57,791 bases of DNA, from IMG/VR virus record IMGVR_UViG_3300032116_019333, positions 1 to 57,791 of that record; one strand, given 5' to 3'. Positions 17,419 through 26,008 of this stretch are shown in pieces. The position numbers and the translations under genes are program-made. Each line of letters begins with the position of its first letter. The stretch's first letter is position 1. The DNA comes from a virus. The notes under the pieces were generated by a model. It did no database searches and was not told the DNA's origin. It saw only the letters and a program-made list of their open reading frames with translations.

Positions 17419-18743
17419 TGTGACGCATCGTTGGCGTTGTCAACGCACCGTTTGTCATGGCGACATGACAAGTGCTTCAGCCGCTCCCGAATCGACCAAC
17501 TCAGCCCGACTGGTTCCCAGCCCTCGGGCGGCATGATCGACCACCATGCCTCCGTCGCTTCCGCGTCCACTACCTCCCGGTAGCTGCGGAATACCTGCTT
17601 TGGAGAGTTGCCAGCCTCCAGAGAGGTTCGGGCGACATCCCCTGTCTCCGCTACCCGGTAGCTGATGAACGAGTGTCTGAGGGCATTCTGACGCCACCCA
17701 CCAGGGATCTGAGCTTTGACGGCGGTATCGCTCAAGGCACCCGATGCATCGGTGATCGTGATGATCGGCCCGGTTTCCTCACGCCACGGGGCGAGCCATG
17801 CCTTGAGGTTGTCGGAGAGCGGAACCAATCGGCGAGCGGCAGTCTTTGCCTTGCGGCCTGCGATCTCGATGTGACCGCGATCCCACTTGATGTCCTGCCA
17901 AGTCAATCGCCCGACCTCCGCAGATCGGATGCCGGCGAACCCTCCGATGGCGATGAGCGGGAGAATCCGGGCATGGGCGGCGAGAAGGAGCCGCTCCATT
18001 TCCTCGGGGGTGAAGATCGAGATTTCCTTGTCGGGCACCTTGAACGAATCGCTCTGTTCCGCCGCCGTTTTCCGGTCGGGGTGGAGGTATCCCTGCTTCT
18101 TGGCGAAACCGAACATGGTGACGACGTTTCGCCGGATGCCATTCTTGCTGACTGGCCCGAGCTTGGTGAGTCCGTCGAGGAACCGGTTGATGTCTGCGGT
18201 CGTCACGTCCGCGATATTGCCTGCGACCACATCGGTGAACCGCTTGAGGTTGTTGGTGGCGTTTCGGACATAGACAATGCTCACGCCCTTCCGCTTCAGC
18301 GACTCGACGAACTCTGCGGCCACTTGGACGTTGCTGCGGACGGCGATCAGGTCGGCACGGTTCGCTGCGTAGAATCGGACGGCATCGGAAAGCGGAACTT
18401 CACCGGCGGTGCGTCTGGCGCTGACCCATTCCTCGATAGCGGCGGCGAGCGTCACGCCAAACTCACCGGCCGCGCGTTCGCAATGCCGGAGGATGTCGAT
18501 GTCGCGGCGGGTCGCCTCGCACACTCCGGTTTCGCCATTGATGAGCCGGACTGTGATCTGCTGGGCGACCATCTTCGCCTCGTCCATAGAGGAGAAGCAG
18601 CGGGTGCGTCGTCGCCCGCCTTCCTGCCATGCGAGAGTGAACTGATCGTAACCATCCTTGCGGTTGATGGTGTAGATCCGGACTTTGGTCGGACCGGTTC
18701 CAACTTCCACGACGGCACTGCGGCGTTTGCGTTTCCGAGGCAT
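17415..18743 (-). CDS. int: Tyrosine-type integrase
   Basis: 442 aa from the ATG at 18743. The frame is open back to 19100, but that extension is low-complexity Pro/Thr/Arg text, and a GTTGAC box sits 21 nt upstream of 18743. Order: basic N-terminus (MPRKRKRRS), arm-binding domain, core-binding domain, catalytic domain. Catalytic pieces visible are Arg in FAGIRSAEVGRLTW, Lys in the AGRKAKTAARRL hairpin, Arg-His in NALRHSFISY and the presumed tyrosine in FRSYREVVDAEA. The first His of the usual HxLRH box is Asn here. The enzyme should insert the genome at a host attB. Confidence 0.9.
   Translation of the reverse strand: MPRKRKRRSAVVEVGTGPTKVRIYTINRKDGYDQFTLAWQEGGRRRTRCFSSMDEAKMVAQQITVRLINGETGVCEATRRDIDILRHCERAAGEFGVTLAAAIEEWVSARRTAGEVPLSDAVRFYAANRADLIAVRSNVQVAAEFVESLKRKGVSIVYVRNATNNLKRFTDVVAGNIADVTTADINRFLDGLTKLGPVSKNGIRRNVVTMFGFAKKQGYLHPDRKTAAEQSDSFKVPDKEISIFTPEEMERLLLAAHARILPLIAIGGFAGIRSAEVGRLTWQDIKWDRGHIEIAGRKAKTAARRLVPLSDNLKAWLAPWREETGPIITITDASGALSDTAVKAQIPGGWRQNALRHSFISYRVAETGDVARTSLEAGNSPKQVFRSYREVVDAEATEAWWSIMPPEGWEPVGLSWSIRERLKHLSCRHDKRCVDNANDASQ
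17452..17473. repeat. 22-bp site with dyad symmetry, copy 1 (in the int 3' end)
   Basis: TTGTCATGGCGACATGACAA (17452-17471) is two perfect 8-bp inverted arms around GCGA. Including two more bases (to 17473), the sequence occurs again, reverse-complemented, at 43048-43069. A 22-bp exact match between two unrelated genes is not expected by chance. It may be a recombinase core site or an operator. Confidence 0.75.
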
Positions 18744-18765
18744 AGGCCCCGGTTTCCGAGTCAAC

Positions 18766-18789
18766 TTGTGTGGAATCTTGTGTGGAAAG
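18766..18789 (+). repeat. Arm-type-like tandem repeat pair A
   Basis: Two adjacent 12-mers, TTGTGTGGAATC and TTGTGTGGAAAG, 23 bp from the integrase start. With pair B they flank about 185 bp, a layout like the P and P' arm sites of lambda attP. Confidence 0.6.
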
Positions 18790-18846
18790 CCTGTCGCGGC
18801 TTTCCTTGAATTGCCGCTTTCCTTACTGGTGCAAGGGGTGGCGGGG

Positions 18847-18861
18847 ATCGTCCTAGACGAT
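18847..18861. repeat. Small palindrome between arm-type repeats (possible attP core)
   Basis: ATCGTC-CTA-GACGAT, perfect 6-bp inverted arms around 3 nt, midway between the two repeat pairs. A core-type integrase site is possible but unproven; the 3-nt spacer is shorter than the usual 6-8 nt overlap region. Confidence 0.35.
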
Positions 18862-18974
18862 GGCGGATCGGCAAGGAAACCTGCCGACGGTGCGGTTTTC
18901 TTCGTAATCATGGGTATCTGTGCGTTGGTGGGTTGACCGGGGTGACGCAGGGTGTGCGGTCCTGAACGGTCGTT

Positions 18975-18997
18975 TTGTGTGGAATCCGTGTGGAATC
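18975..18997 (+). repeat. Arm-type-like tandem repeat pair B
   Basis: TTGTGTGGAATC followed directly by CGTGTGGAATC, period 11. Same unit and orientation as pair A, and found nowhere else by eye. Confidence 0.6.
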
Positions 18998-19311
18998 CAT
19001 GGATTCTGTCGCGGATTTCGGTAGGATTCGCGCACCGAACAGGTGCCGCCGCTCTCCCGGGAATCCGGTAGCTGGCGTGGCTGATCAGGTTCTCATCCAT
19101 TCGTCACACGTCTGCCAGATCGGTGCCTCCGATCAAGGGCTTTCGGCCTAGGATTCTACTCAAAATAGGATCAAAGCAGATATGCTTGGTAAGCCCTGAG
19201 GTTTGATATTTGCTCATTCCCTCTTGACTTTAGGAATTTCTTTGCATTTCGGCTCGTCTGCCGCGAATAGAGTGTCTAGTATCGGCCTCGTCACGATGAC
19301 GCATTTTACTC

Positions 19312-22300
19312 ATGAGATCCATTCGCAACGCTTGTAGCCTCCAGCCTAACGCCCTCGAAATTACTGTCGGGGATCAGATTGAACAGCTCGACGAAATCAT
19401 TCGTGATACCGAAACCACCCAGTATTTTGACAAAACTTTCATCACTGGAGGCATGCGCGACCTCCTTGAAAAAGGGATCGCCCGCTTAGCCGGAAAATCG
19501 AACAATTCAATTTTCCATCTCAAACAAGCAATGGGTGGGGGCAAGACCCACCTCATGGTCGGCTTCGGCTTGTTGGCTAAAAATGCCGTGGACCGTGCCA
19601 AGTTAATCGGCGACATCCCCCATCAAAACGGGTTTAATAATGCCAAAATTGCCGCCTTTAATGGTCGCAATCGGCCACCCCATTACCTATGGGGTGAAAT
19701 CGCCTCCCAGCTCGGCAAGGAGTCATTGTTCCGCCAGTTCTGGGAATCCGGCACCAAGGCCCCCGATGAAAAAGCGTGGCTAGACCTCTTCGACAGCGAC
19801 GAACCGATCCTCATCCTGCTCGATGAGATGCCACCCTATTTCCAATATTACGCTACCCAATCGCTCGGTCAGGGCACCATCGCCGACGTCGTGACCAGTG
19901 CCTTCGCCTGCATGCTGACCGCCGCACAGAAGAAGAAAAACGTCTGCGTGGTCGTCTCTGACCTCTCCGCCGCCTACGACACCGGAGGAAAGCTCATCCA
20001 GCGCGCCCTCGATGACGCGAAGCAGGAGATCGGCCGAGCCGAGGTCTCCATCACCCCCGTCAATCTGGAGTCCGACGAGATATATCAAATTCTGCGCAAG
20101 CGACTCTTCGCCAAACTGCCCGATAAAAACGAAATTGCCGACATCGCCAGCGTTTACGCAGCCCGTCTTTCCGAAGCGGCTCGCGCCCGCAGCATTGAAC
20201 GCGGTGCCGATGCGCTCGCCAACGACATTGAATCCACATACCCCTTTCATCCAAGTTTCAAAAGCATCGTCGCGCTCTTCAAGGACAACGAAAAGTTCAA
20301 GCAAACCCGCGGCCTCATGGAGCTGGTTTCACGCCTTCTCAAATCCGTATGGAATACGCCCGAGGATGTCTACCTCATCGGTGCCCAGCATTTCGACCTC
20401 GGGCTGCCGGAAGTGAGGGAAAAACTCACGGAAATCTCCGCCATGCGCGATGTCATCGCCCGCGACTTGTGGGACTCCGGCCTGAGTGCTCATGCCCAGG
20501 TGATCGATCTCGCGGCCGGCACATCCTACACCCGGCAGGTGGGTGTACTCCTGCTCACTAGCAGCCTTTCCACCGCCGTCGATGCCGTCAAAGGCCTCAC
20601 CGAACCGGAACTCCTCGAATGTCTCATTGACCCCAACCGCAAGGCCAGTGACTTCCGCCCTGCCTTTGAAGCTCTCCAAAAAGCCGCTTGGTATCTCCAC
20701 AAAACTAAGGAGGGCCGCCACTACTTCAGCCACGCAGAAAACCTCACCAAAAAACTCGAAACCTACGCCGATAAAGCCCCTCAGCCTAAGGTGGACGAGC
20801 TAATCCGCACTCGCCTCAACGAGATGTATCGCCCCGTCACCCGCGAGGCCTACGAGAAAGTACTGCCTCTCCCCGAGATCGACGAGGCCGAGGCCAGCAT
20901 TAAAAACTCCCGTTCTCTGCTCATCATCAGCCCGGATGGCAAAACCCCGCCCGAAGCAGTCGCCCGCTTCTTCGATAGCCAAGTCAACAAAAACAACGTC
21001 CTCGTCCTCACCGGCGACCGCTCATCCATGGCAGATTTAGATAAGGCCGCTCGCCATGTTTACGCCGTTGCCAAGGCCGACGCCGAAATCAAAGCCGACC
21101 ACCCGCAACGAGCAGAACTGGACGACAAAAAGACCCAGTATGATCAGGATTTCCAATCCACCGTGCTCAACGTTTTCGATAAACTCCTGTTTCCCGGTAG
21201 ACAGGGAACTAGCGACCTCCTGCGGTCTAAGGTACTCGACGCTACATATCCCTCGAACGAATCCTACAACGGCGAAAAGCAGGTTATCAAGACCCTCACC
21301 AGCGACCCTATCAAACTCTACACCGATGTCGCCGCGAATTTCGACGCCCTACGCGCCCGCGCCGAACAGCTCCTTTTTGGAAATCAGGACGATGTCCGCA
21401 AGACCGACCTCATCGACAAATCCCGCCAATCCACCCAGATGCCGTGGCTCCCCGCTAAGAGCTTCGATCAATTCATAACAATGGCCTTCGGTCGCGGCTG
21501 GGAAGACCTAGGCAACGGCTACATCACCAAAAAGCCGCGCCCGAAAACCACCAAAGTCATCGTCCAGAGCGAGTCCACCGCCGACGACACTGGCACCTGC
21601 CGCCTGCGCCTCGAAAGCCAGCACGCCGGCCCTGCCCCGCGCATCCATTACGCCGAAGACGGCCCGGTGAGCGAAAAAAGCCCGGTATTGCACGACAACT
21701 GCCTCACAACCAAAGCCCTGCGCGTCCAATTCATCGCCGTCGATCCATCCGGGAGCAGCCAAACTGGCCCACCCACCACCTGGACGAACGATCTCACCTT
21801 GCGTAACCGCCTCGACGAAGAGGCCCGCACGGTAGAACTCTTCATCGCCCCGCGCGGTGCCATTCGGTACACTACCGATGGCACCGAGCCTCGCGAGGGC
21901 ACGCCCTACACTGGCCCAATCCCAATCGGTAAGGAGAAGGTGGACATGCTCGTCTTCGCCGAATGCGAGGGCCTAGAAGCCAAACGTACATTCAAGTTCC
22001 CCGCCGCTGGCTCCGATGATCTTTGTATCGTTAAGGATGCGCCCGCCATCGCTCGCTCCTCCACCCACCGCAAGCTCGACTCGTCCGCCAAAGCTCACGA
22101 AGGCATCCGGCTCGCCAAGGAAAAAGGCATCACCTTCCAGAATGTCACCATCATCCTTGGCTCCGCACCCAAGGTCATCCAGCTTGCACTTACCGAGATT
22201 CCAGTGGACGCCGAGTTCATCGAACAAACTCTTGCCCAACTCCAGCCGCTCCTCGATCCCGATGCTCCTTTGGTTTTGGGCTTCAAGCAGCTCAACACAC

Positions 22301-22377
22301 CGTCCGGCCACGATCTCGAACAATTCGCGAAAGCCCTTGGCATCGAACTTACCAACGAGGAGATTTATCAGGAATGA
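19312..22377 (+). CDS. DUF499-family ATPase (defence-associated)
   Basis: 1021 aa. Walker A is KQAMGGGKTH at about 71-80, the form typical of DUF499 (COG1483) proteins, with a Walker B-like ILILLDEMPPYF further on and an AAA+ style middle region. The C-terminal third includes a repeat-like beta segment and a helical end. DUF499 ATPases recur in defence islands with DUF1156 methyltransferases and SNF2 helicases, and RefSeq names such proteins anti-phage-associated (recalled, not checked). It is first in a four-gene operon; its stop overlaps the next ATG (ATGA). Confidence 0.85.
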   Translation: MRSIRNACSLQPNALEITVGDQIEQLDEIIRDTETTQYFDKTFITGGMRDLLEKGIARLAGKSNNSIFHLKQAMGGGKTHLMVGFGLLAKNAVDRAKLIGDIPHQNGFNNAKIAAFNGRNRPPHYLWGEIASQLGKESLFRQFWESGTKAPDEKAWLDLFDSDEPILILLDEMPPYFQYYATQSLGQGTIADVVTSAFACMLTAAQKKKNVCVVVSDLSAAYDTGGKLIQRALDDAKQEIGRAEVSITPVNLESDEIYQILRKRLFAKLPDKNEIADIASVYAARLSEAARARSIERGADALANDIESTYPFHPSFKSIVALFKDNEKFKQTRGLMELVSRLLKSVWNTPEDVYLIGAQHFDLGLPEVREKLTEISAMRDVIARDLWDSGLSAHAQVIDLAAGTSYTRQVGVLLLTSSLSTAVDAVKGLTEPELLECLIDPNRKASDFRPAFEALQKAAWYLHKTKEGRHYFSHAENLTKKLETYADKAPQPKVDELIRTRLNEMYRPVTREAYEKVLPLPEIDEAEASIKNSRSLLIISPDGKTPPEAVARFFDSQVNKNNVLVLTGDRSSMADLDKAARHVYAVAKADAEIKADHPQRAELDDKKTQYDQDFQSTVLNVFDKLLFPGRQGTSDLLRSKVLDATYPSNESYNGEKQVIKTLTSDPIKLYTDVAANFDALRARAEQLLFGNQDDVRKTDLIDKSRQSTQMPWLPAKSFDQFITMAFGRGWEDLGNGYITKKPRPKTTKVIVQSESTADDTGTCRLRLESQHAGPAPRIHYAEDGPVSEKSPVLHDNCLTTKALRVQFIAVDPSGSSQTGPPTTWTNDLTLRNRLDEEARTVELFIAPRGAIRYTTDGTEPREGTPYTGPIPIGKEKVDMLVFAECEGLEAKRTFKFPAAGSDDLCIVKDAPAIARSSTHRKLDSSAKAHEGIRLAKEKGITFQNVTIILGSAPKVIQLALTEIPVDAEFIEQTLAQLQPLLDPDAPLVLGFKQLNTPSGHDLEQFAKALGIELTNEEIYQE

Positions 22378-22970
22378 GCATGTTGATTGATTTTGGTGCC
22401 CCTGTCAAATTCGGCACTCACCACTTCTTTGTCGAAATCCCGCCCGGCCCGCACGATGCCGTCTCGATCTTCGAGGACTTCGGCTTCGAGGGCGATGTGA
22501 ACCAACGCGAAAAAACCGAACATCGCGCTCTCGTTGCCCGCGAACTCTGGACCGCCATCCGCGACGAAGCCCGGCGCGATTTCAACCTCCGCCTCAAGGA
22601 GAAAAAACACAAACCCGGCACCTGGAACGCGGGCAAAACCAAGCTCGACCGCTTCCTAGGCAAGGAACTCTGCGTCCTCGCCTGGGCCGCAGAGCACGCC
22701 AGCCCGGAGGAATGCCCCATCCTTTGCCAAAAATGGCTCGCACTCCGCCCCGAGGAACGCTGGTGGCTCTACGCCAAAACCGCCGCCGAAGCTTCTAAGG
22801 CCGATCAAGGCCAGCGCGGCTGGCGCAAGGCTCTTTATTGCGCCCTCTCCGACGCCACCGGCATCACCCTTCGTACCAAGGCCAAGCCCAAGATTCGTGA
22901 AAAAGACAAACCCACCGCCGCACCCGAAGGGAATAGCCTCTTCGACTTCATCGAAAAAGGCGAAATCTAA
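22374..22970 (+). CDS. DUF3780-family protein (defence-associated)
   Basis: 198 aa. The opening LIDFGAPVKFGTHHFFVEIP and the helical block with RELWTAIRDEARRDFNLRLK match my memory of DUF3780. The C-terminus is a charged linker and a short SLFDFIEKGEI tail. The family has no known activity and travels with DUF499 and DUF1156 genes. Translation is coupled to DUF499 by the 4-nt overlap. Confidence 0.72.
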   Translation: MSMLIDFGAPVKFGTHHFFVEIPPGPHDAVSIFEDFGFEGDVNQREKTEHRALVARELWTAIRDEARRDFNLRLKEKKHKPGTWNAGKTKLDRFLGKELCVLAWAAEHASPEECPILCQKWLALRPEERWWLYAKTAAEASKADQGQRGWRKALYCALSDATGITLRTKAKPKIREKDKPTAAPEGNSLFDFIEKGEI

Positions 22971-22994
22971 ATCCATCCTTCCTTCATCCTTCCA

Positions 22995-25900
22995 ATGACT
23001 CCCTTCTCCTGGCGTGACCGTTCCGCTCTCATCGAATCCCTTTTTCCCGTTCAGAAACTCTCCGTCGAGAGCTTCAAGGAGCAAATGGCGGGCTCGGGGA
23101 AGACGTTGACCGCGCTTGGCAGTTATTGGAAGGGACGCAAGCCGCTGGTGCTCAACAAAGCCTGCATTCTCGGTTGCCTTATGCCGACTTCAGACGATCC
23201 GCTGCGCGATTTGGAGGTGTTTGAATTGCTCATGGGCATGGACGACCGCTCGCTGGCTGTGCGCCTTGGCCGCATTAAACCTGATGAGGTGGCCCGCCGC
23301 GTGGGTGGATTATCGACCAGCGAATGGTTCGTGCCGAATGTCGAGGTCGAGCTGCCGGAGTCCACACCCTTTGAGGTTGATACCATTGCCTTCACCAATC
23401 CCAAATCCGGTAAGGCCAAATCGGTGCGCTTGTCCTGGAGGGATGGAGTGAGCGAAGCTGATCGCCTCGCCCTTGAAGTTCACGCCCTGCCGTTCCCCGA
23501 TTTTAAATCCAACGTAAGCTCGGCCAAACGTTGCGAGGAATTGGGTGATGCGCCCCACGCCCACATCTGGGACGAGGTGAATACCCACCTAGGCACACGT
23601 GCCCATAGTTTTGCCGAGTTGGTCGAGCAAATGGGCATCGCCCGCTTCGGCCACCGTCCCAAGGTAGCCGATGTATTTAGTGGTAGCGGTCAAATCCCCT
23701 TCGAGGCGGCCCGTCTCGGTTGTGATGTCTATGCCTCCGACCTCAACCCCATCGCATGCATGTTGACCTGGGGGGCTTTCAACATCATCGGGGCCACCCC
23801 GAAAAAGCGCGCGGAACTGTCGCGCAAGCAAAAGGAACTGGCCACCAAGGTGCAGGCAGAAATCGATGCGCTTGGCGTGGAAGAAGATGGCAAGGGCTGG
23901 CGGGCGAAAGCCTTTCTCTACTGCATCGAGGTCATCTGCCCGGAGTCGGGCTGGAAGGTGCCACTGATTCCTTCATTATACATATCAAAACATTATCGGG
24001 TTATTGCTAAATTACGTCCAGATTTTGATAAAAAACGATATGGTATTGAAATTCTAGATAACCCATCTGACGATGAATTTCTTTCAGCTGCGGTAGGCAC
24101 GGTGCAGGCTGGGGATCTAGTTCATTCACCAGATGGAGTAAACATTTACCGAACCAGCATCAAGTCAATCCGTGGCGATTACAAGCAGGGTAAAGAAAAT
24201 CGCAACAGGCTCCGCATGTGGGAAAAAGAGGATTTTTTTCCTCGGCCGACTGACATTATGCAGGAGCGGCTGTATGCCATCCAATGGATGCGTCGGAAAT
24301 TAGAAGGAACGCAGTGGGATTGCGAATTTCGAGCGGTCACTGACGAAGACCTCGAACGCGAACAAACTGTCATCGACTATGTGGGTGAACATCTGACCGA
24401 ATGGCAGGAAAAAGGCTTTGTGCCCGATATGCGAATCGAGCCAGGATACAATACGGATCAACCTATCCGGGAGCGCGGCTGGACGCACTGGCATCACCTT
24501 TTCAACCCGCGGCAGCTATTAGTAAATTGCTTCATTAACCGAGTTGCTTCTAGCATCCCTGAATTTGCTGTGATGCTCCCCGGTATCTTGAATCTTCAAT
24601 CAAAACTATGTGCATGGCATAATGACGGGAGAAAAGGAGGGTGTCAAAATGCATTCTCAAACCAAGCACTAAACACCCTACTGAATTACGGCGCGCGGGG
24701 ATCACAGGATTTGGTTCATTATCTTTTCAAGGTCTCCAAGTTTCTTGAACTGCCGGTCTCAACTGGAATAAGTTGCCTGCCCGCAGAGCTTGTGTCTCAA
24801 GGAAACGACCTCTTCATCACCGATCCGCCCTATGGCGACGCCGTGAAATATGAAGAGATCACGGAATTTTTCATTGCCTGGCTGCGAAAGAATCCGCCGA
24901 AGGAATTTGCGGATTGGACCTGGGACAGCCGCCGAGCGCTGGCAATCAAGGGCGAGGACGACGATTTCCGGCGGGGCATGATCCGCGCCTACCGGCGCAC
25001 GCGCGAGTTGATGCCGGATAACGGCATGCAGGTGGTCATGTTCACCCACCAGAGCGGTAGCATCTGGGCGGACATGGCCAACATCATCTGGGCCAGCGGC
25101 CTGCAAGTGACGGCTGCCTGGTATGTAGTCACCGAGACGGATTCAGCCCTGCGGCAGGGGGCAAATGTGACTGGTACCATCATGCTCGTCCTACGAAAGC
25201 GTATCGGCCAAGCTGCCAGTTTTCGCGATGATCTTGGCTGGGAGATTGAAGCGGCAGTGAAACAACAGATTGAGGCATTGACGGGTCTCGACCAGAAAGT
25301 GCGCGACAAAGGATCAGAAGGCCTCTACACCGATGCGGATCTGCAAATGGCCGGCTACGCCGCTGCACTCAAGGTACTCACCGCCTATTCTCACATTGAT
25401 GGCAAGGACATGGTTGTTGAGGCAGAGGTCCCTAAGCTCGCTGGTCGCAAATCGTTTGTCGAAGAGCTAATCGACTTTGCCGTGCAGACTGCCGTGCAAT
25501 TCCTCGTGCCCATTGGATTCGATAAGAGCGAGTGGCAGAAACTCAGCGCCATCGAGCGCTTTTACCTCAAAATGGCCGAGATGGAGGCAATGGGAGAGAA
25601 GTCTCTCGACAACTACCAGAACTTCTCAAAAGCCTTCAAAGTGAAGAACTTCAACGCCGTAATGAGCGACAGCAGCAAGGCAAACCACGCCCGGCTCAAG
25701 CTATCTACCGAGTTGAAAACCGCCCATATTAGTGGTGAGGGCGAACTCCCCGGGACACCGCTGCGCGCCCTGCTCTACGCCCTCTTCGAATTGTCGAAAG
25801 GCATTGAGGTGGACGACGTGCTCAACCACCTGGGCCAGACTCACCCACATTACCTGCGCGATAAAAAACTCATCGCAAAAATTGCTGACTACCTGGCCAA

Positions 25901-26000
25901 CAAGCGTGCCGCGCTAAAAGCTACCAAAACCTTTGACCCCCAACCCGAAGCCCAAAACGCACGCATTCTAGCAGAGGCGATTCGCAATCAGAAGCTGTAA
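22995..26000 (+). CDS. DUF1156 adenine-specific DNA methyltransferase
   Basis: 1001 aa. DUF1156 domain at the N-terminus (SFKEQMAGSGKTLTALGSYW, ARVGGLSTSEWF-like text). SAM-binding motif I, DVFSGSGQIPFEAARLGCDV, is near 225-240, and catalytic motif IV, TDPPYGDAVKYEE, is near 609-620, so it is an N6-adenine or N4-cytosine type enzyme (COG1743). Bases about 23,960-24,780, between these motifs, are visibly A+T-rich compared with the flanks and probably encode the target-recognition part. It would mark self DNA for the operon. Confidence 0.85.
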   Translation: MTPFSWRDRSALIESLFPVQKLSVESFKEQMAGSGKTLTALGSYWKGRKPLVLNKACILGCLMPTSDDPLRDLEVFELLMGMDDRSLAVRLGRIKPDEVARRVGGLSTSEWFVPNVEVELPESTPFEVDTIAFTNPKSGKAKSVRLSWRDGVSEADRLALEVHALPFPDFKSNVSSAKRCEELGDAPHAHIWDEVNTHLGTRAHSFAELVEQMGIARFGHRPKVADVFSGSGQIPFEAARLGCDVYASDLNPIACMLTWGAFNIIGATPKKRAELSRKQKELATKVQAEIDALGVEEDGKGWRAKAFLYCIEVICPESGWKVPLIPSLYISKHYRVIAKLRPDFDKKRYGIEILDNPSDDEFLSAAVGTVQAGDLVHSPDGVNIYRTSIKSIRGDYKQGKENRNRLRMWEKEDFFPRPTDIMQERLYAIQWMRRKLEGTQWDCEFRAVTDEDLEREQTVIDYVGEHLTEWQEKGFVPDMRIEPGYNTDQPIRERGWTHWHHLFNPRQLLVNCFINRVASSIPEFAVMLPGILNLQSKLCAWHNDGRKGGCQNAFSNQALNTLLNYGARGSQDLVHYLFKVSKFLELPVSTGISCLPAELVSQGNDLFITDPPYGDAVKYEEITEFFIAWLRKNPPKEFADWTWDSRRALAIKGEDDDFRRGMIRAYRRTRELMPDNGMQVVMFTHQSGSIWADMANIIWASGLQVTAAWYVVTETDSALRQGANVTGTIMLVLRKRIGQAASFRDDLGWEIEAAVKQQIEALTGLDQKVRDKGSEGLYTDADLQMAGYAAALKVLTAYSHIDGKDMVVEAEVPKLAGRKSFVEELIDFAVQTAVQFLVPIGFDKSEWQKLSAIERFYLKMAEMEAMGEKSLDNYQNFSKAFKVKNFNAVMSDSSKANHARLKLSTELKTAHISGEGELPGTPLRALLYALFELSKGIEVDDVLNHLGQTHPHYLRDKKLIAKIADYLANKRAALKATKTFDPQPEAQNARILAEAIRNQKL

Positions 26001-26008
26001 TTACGAGA

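Larger units (their letters stand above)
18744..19311. other. Non-coding region upstream of int: candidate attP and DUF499-operon leader
   Basis: 568 bp without a convincing gene. It holds two pairs of GTGTGGAA repeats about 207 bp apart (18766-18789 and 18975-18997), a palindrome between them at 18847-18861, and further right the leader of the DUF499 operon. A TTGACT at 19224 could be a -35 element, but no good -10 follows at normal spacing. Confidence 0.6.

Noticed and set aside
17472-18809. Plus-strand open frame of 445 codons over the integrase
   Set aside because: Purely antisense to a gene with clear catalytic motifs; no recognisable domain.
18744-19100. N-terminal extension of the integrase to 19100
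   Set aside because: Low-complexity Pro/Thr/Arg text through the repeats of the candidate attP. The start at 18743 has a proper GTTGAC box and a typical basic integrase N-terminus.
19224-19229. TTGACT as a promoter for the DUF499 operon
   Set aside because: No acceptable -10 box at 16-18 nt. A promoter is likely in this leader, but I cannot place it.
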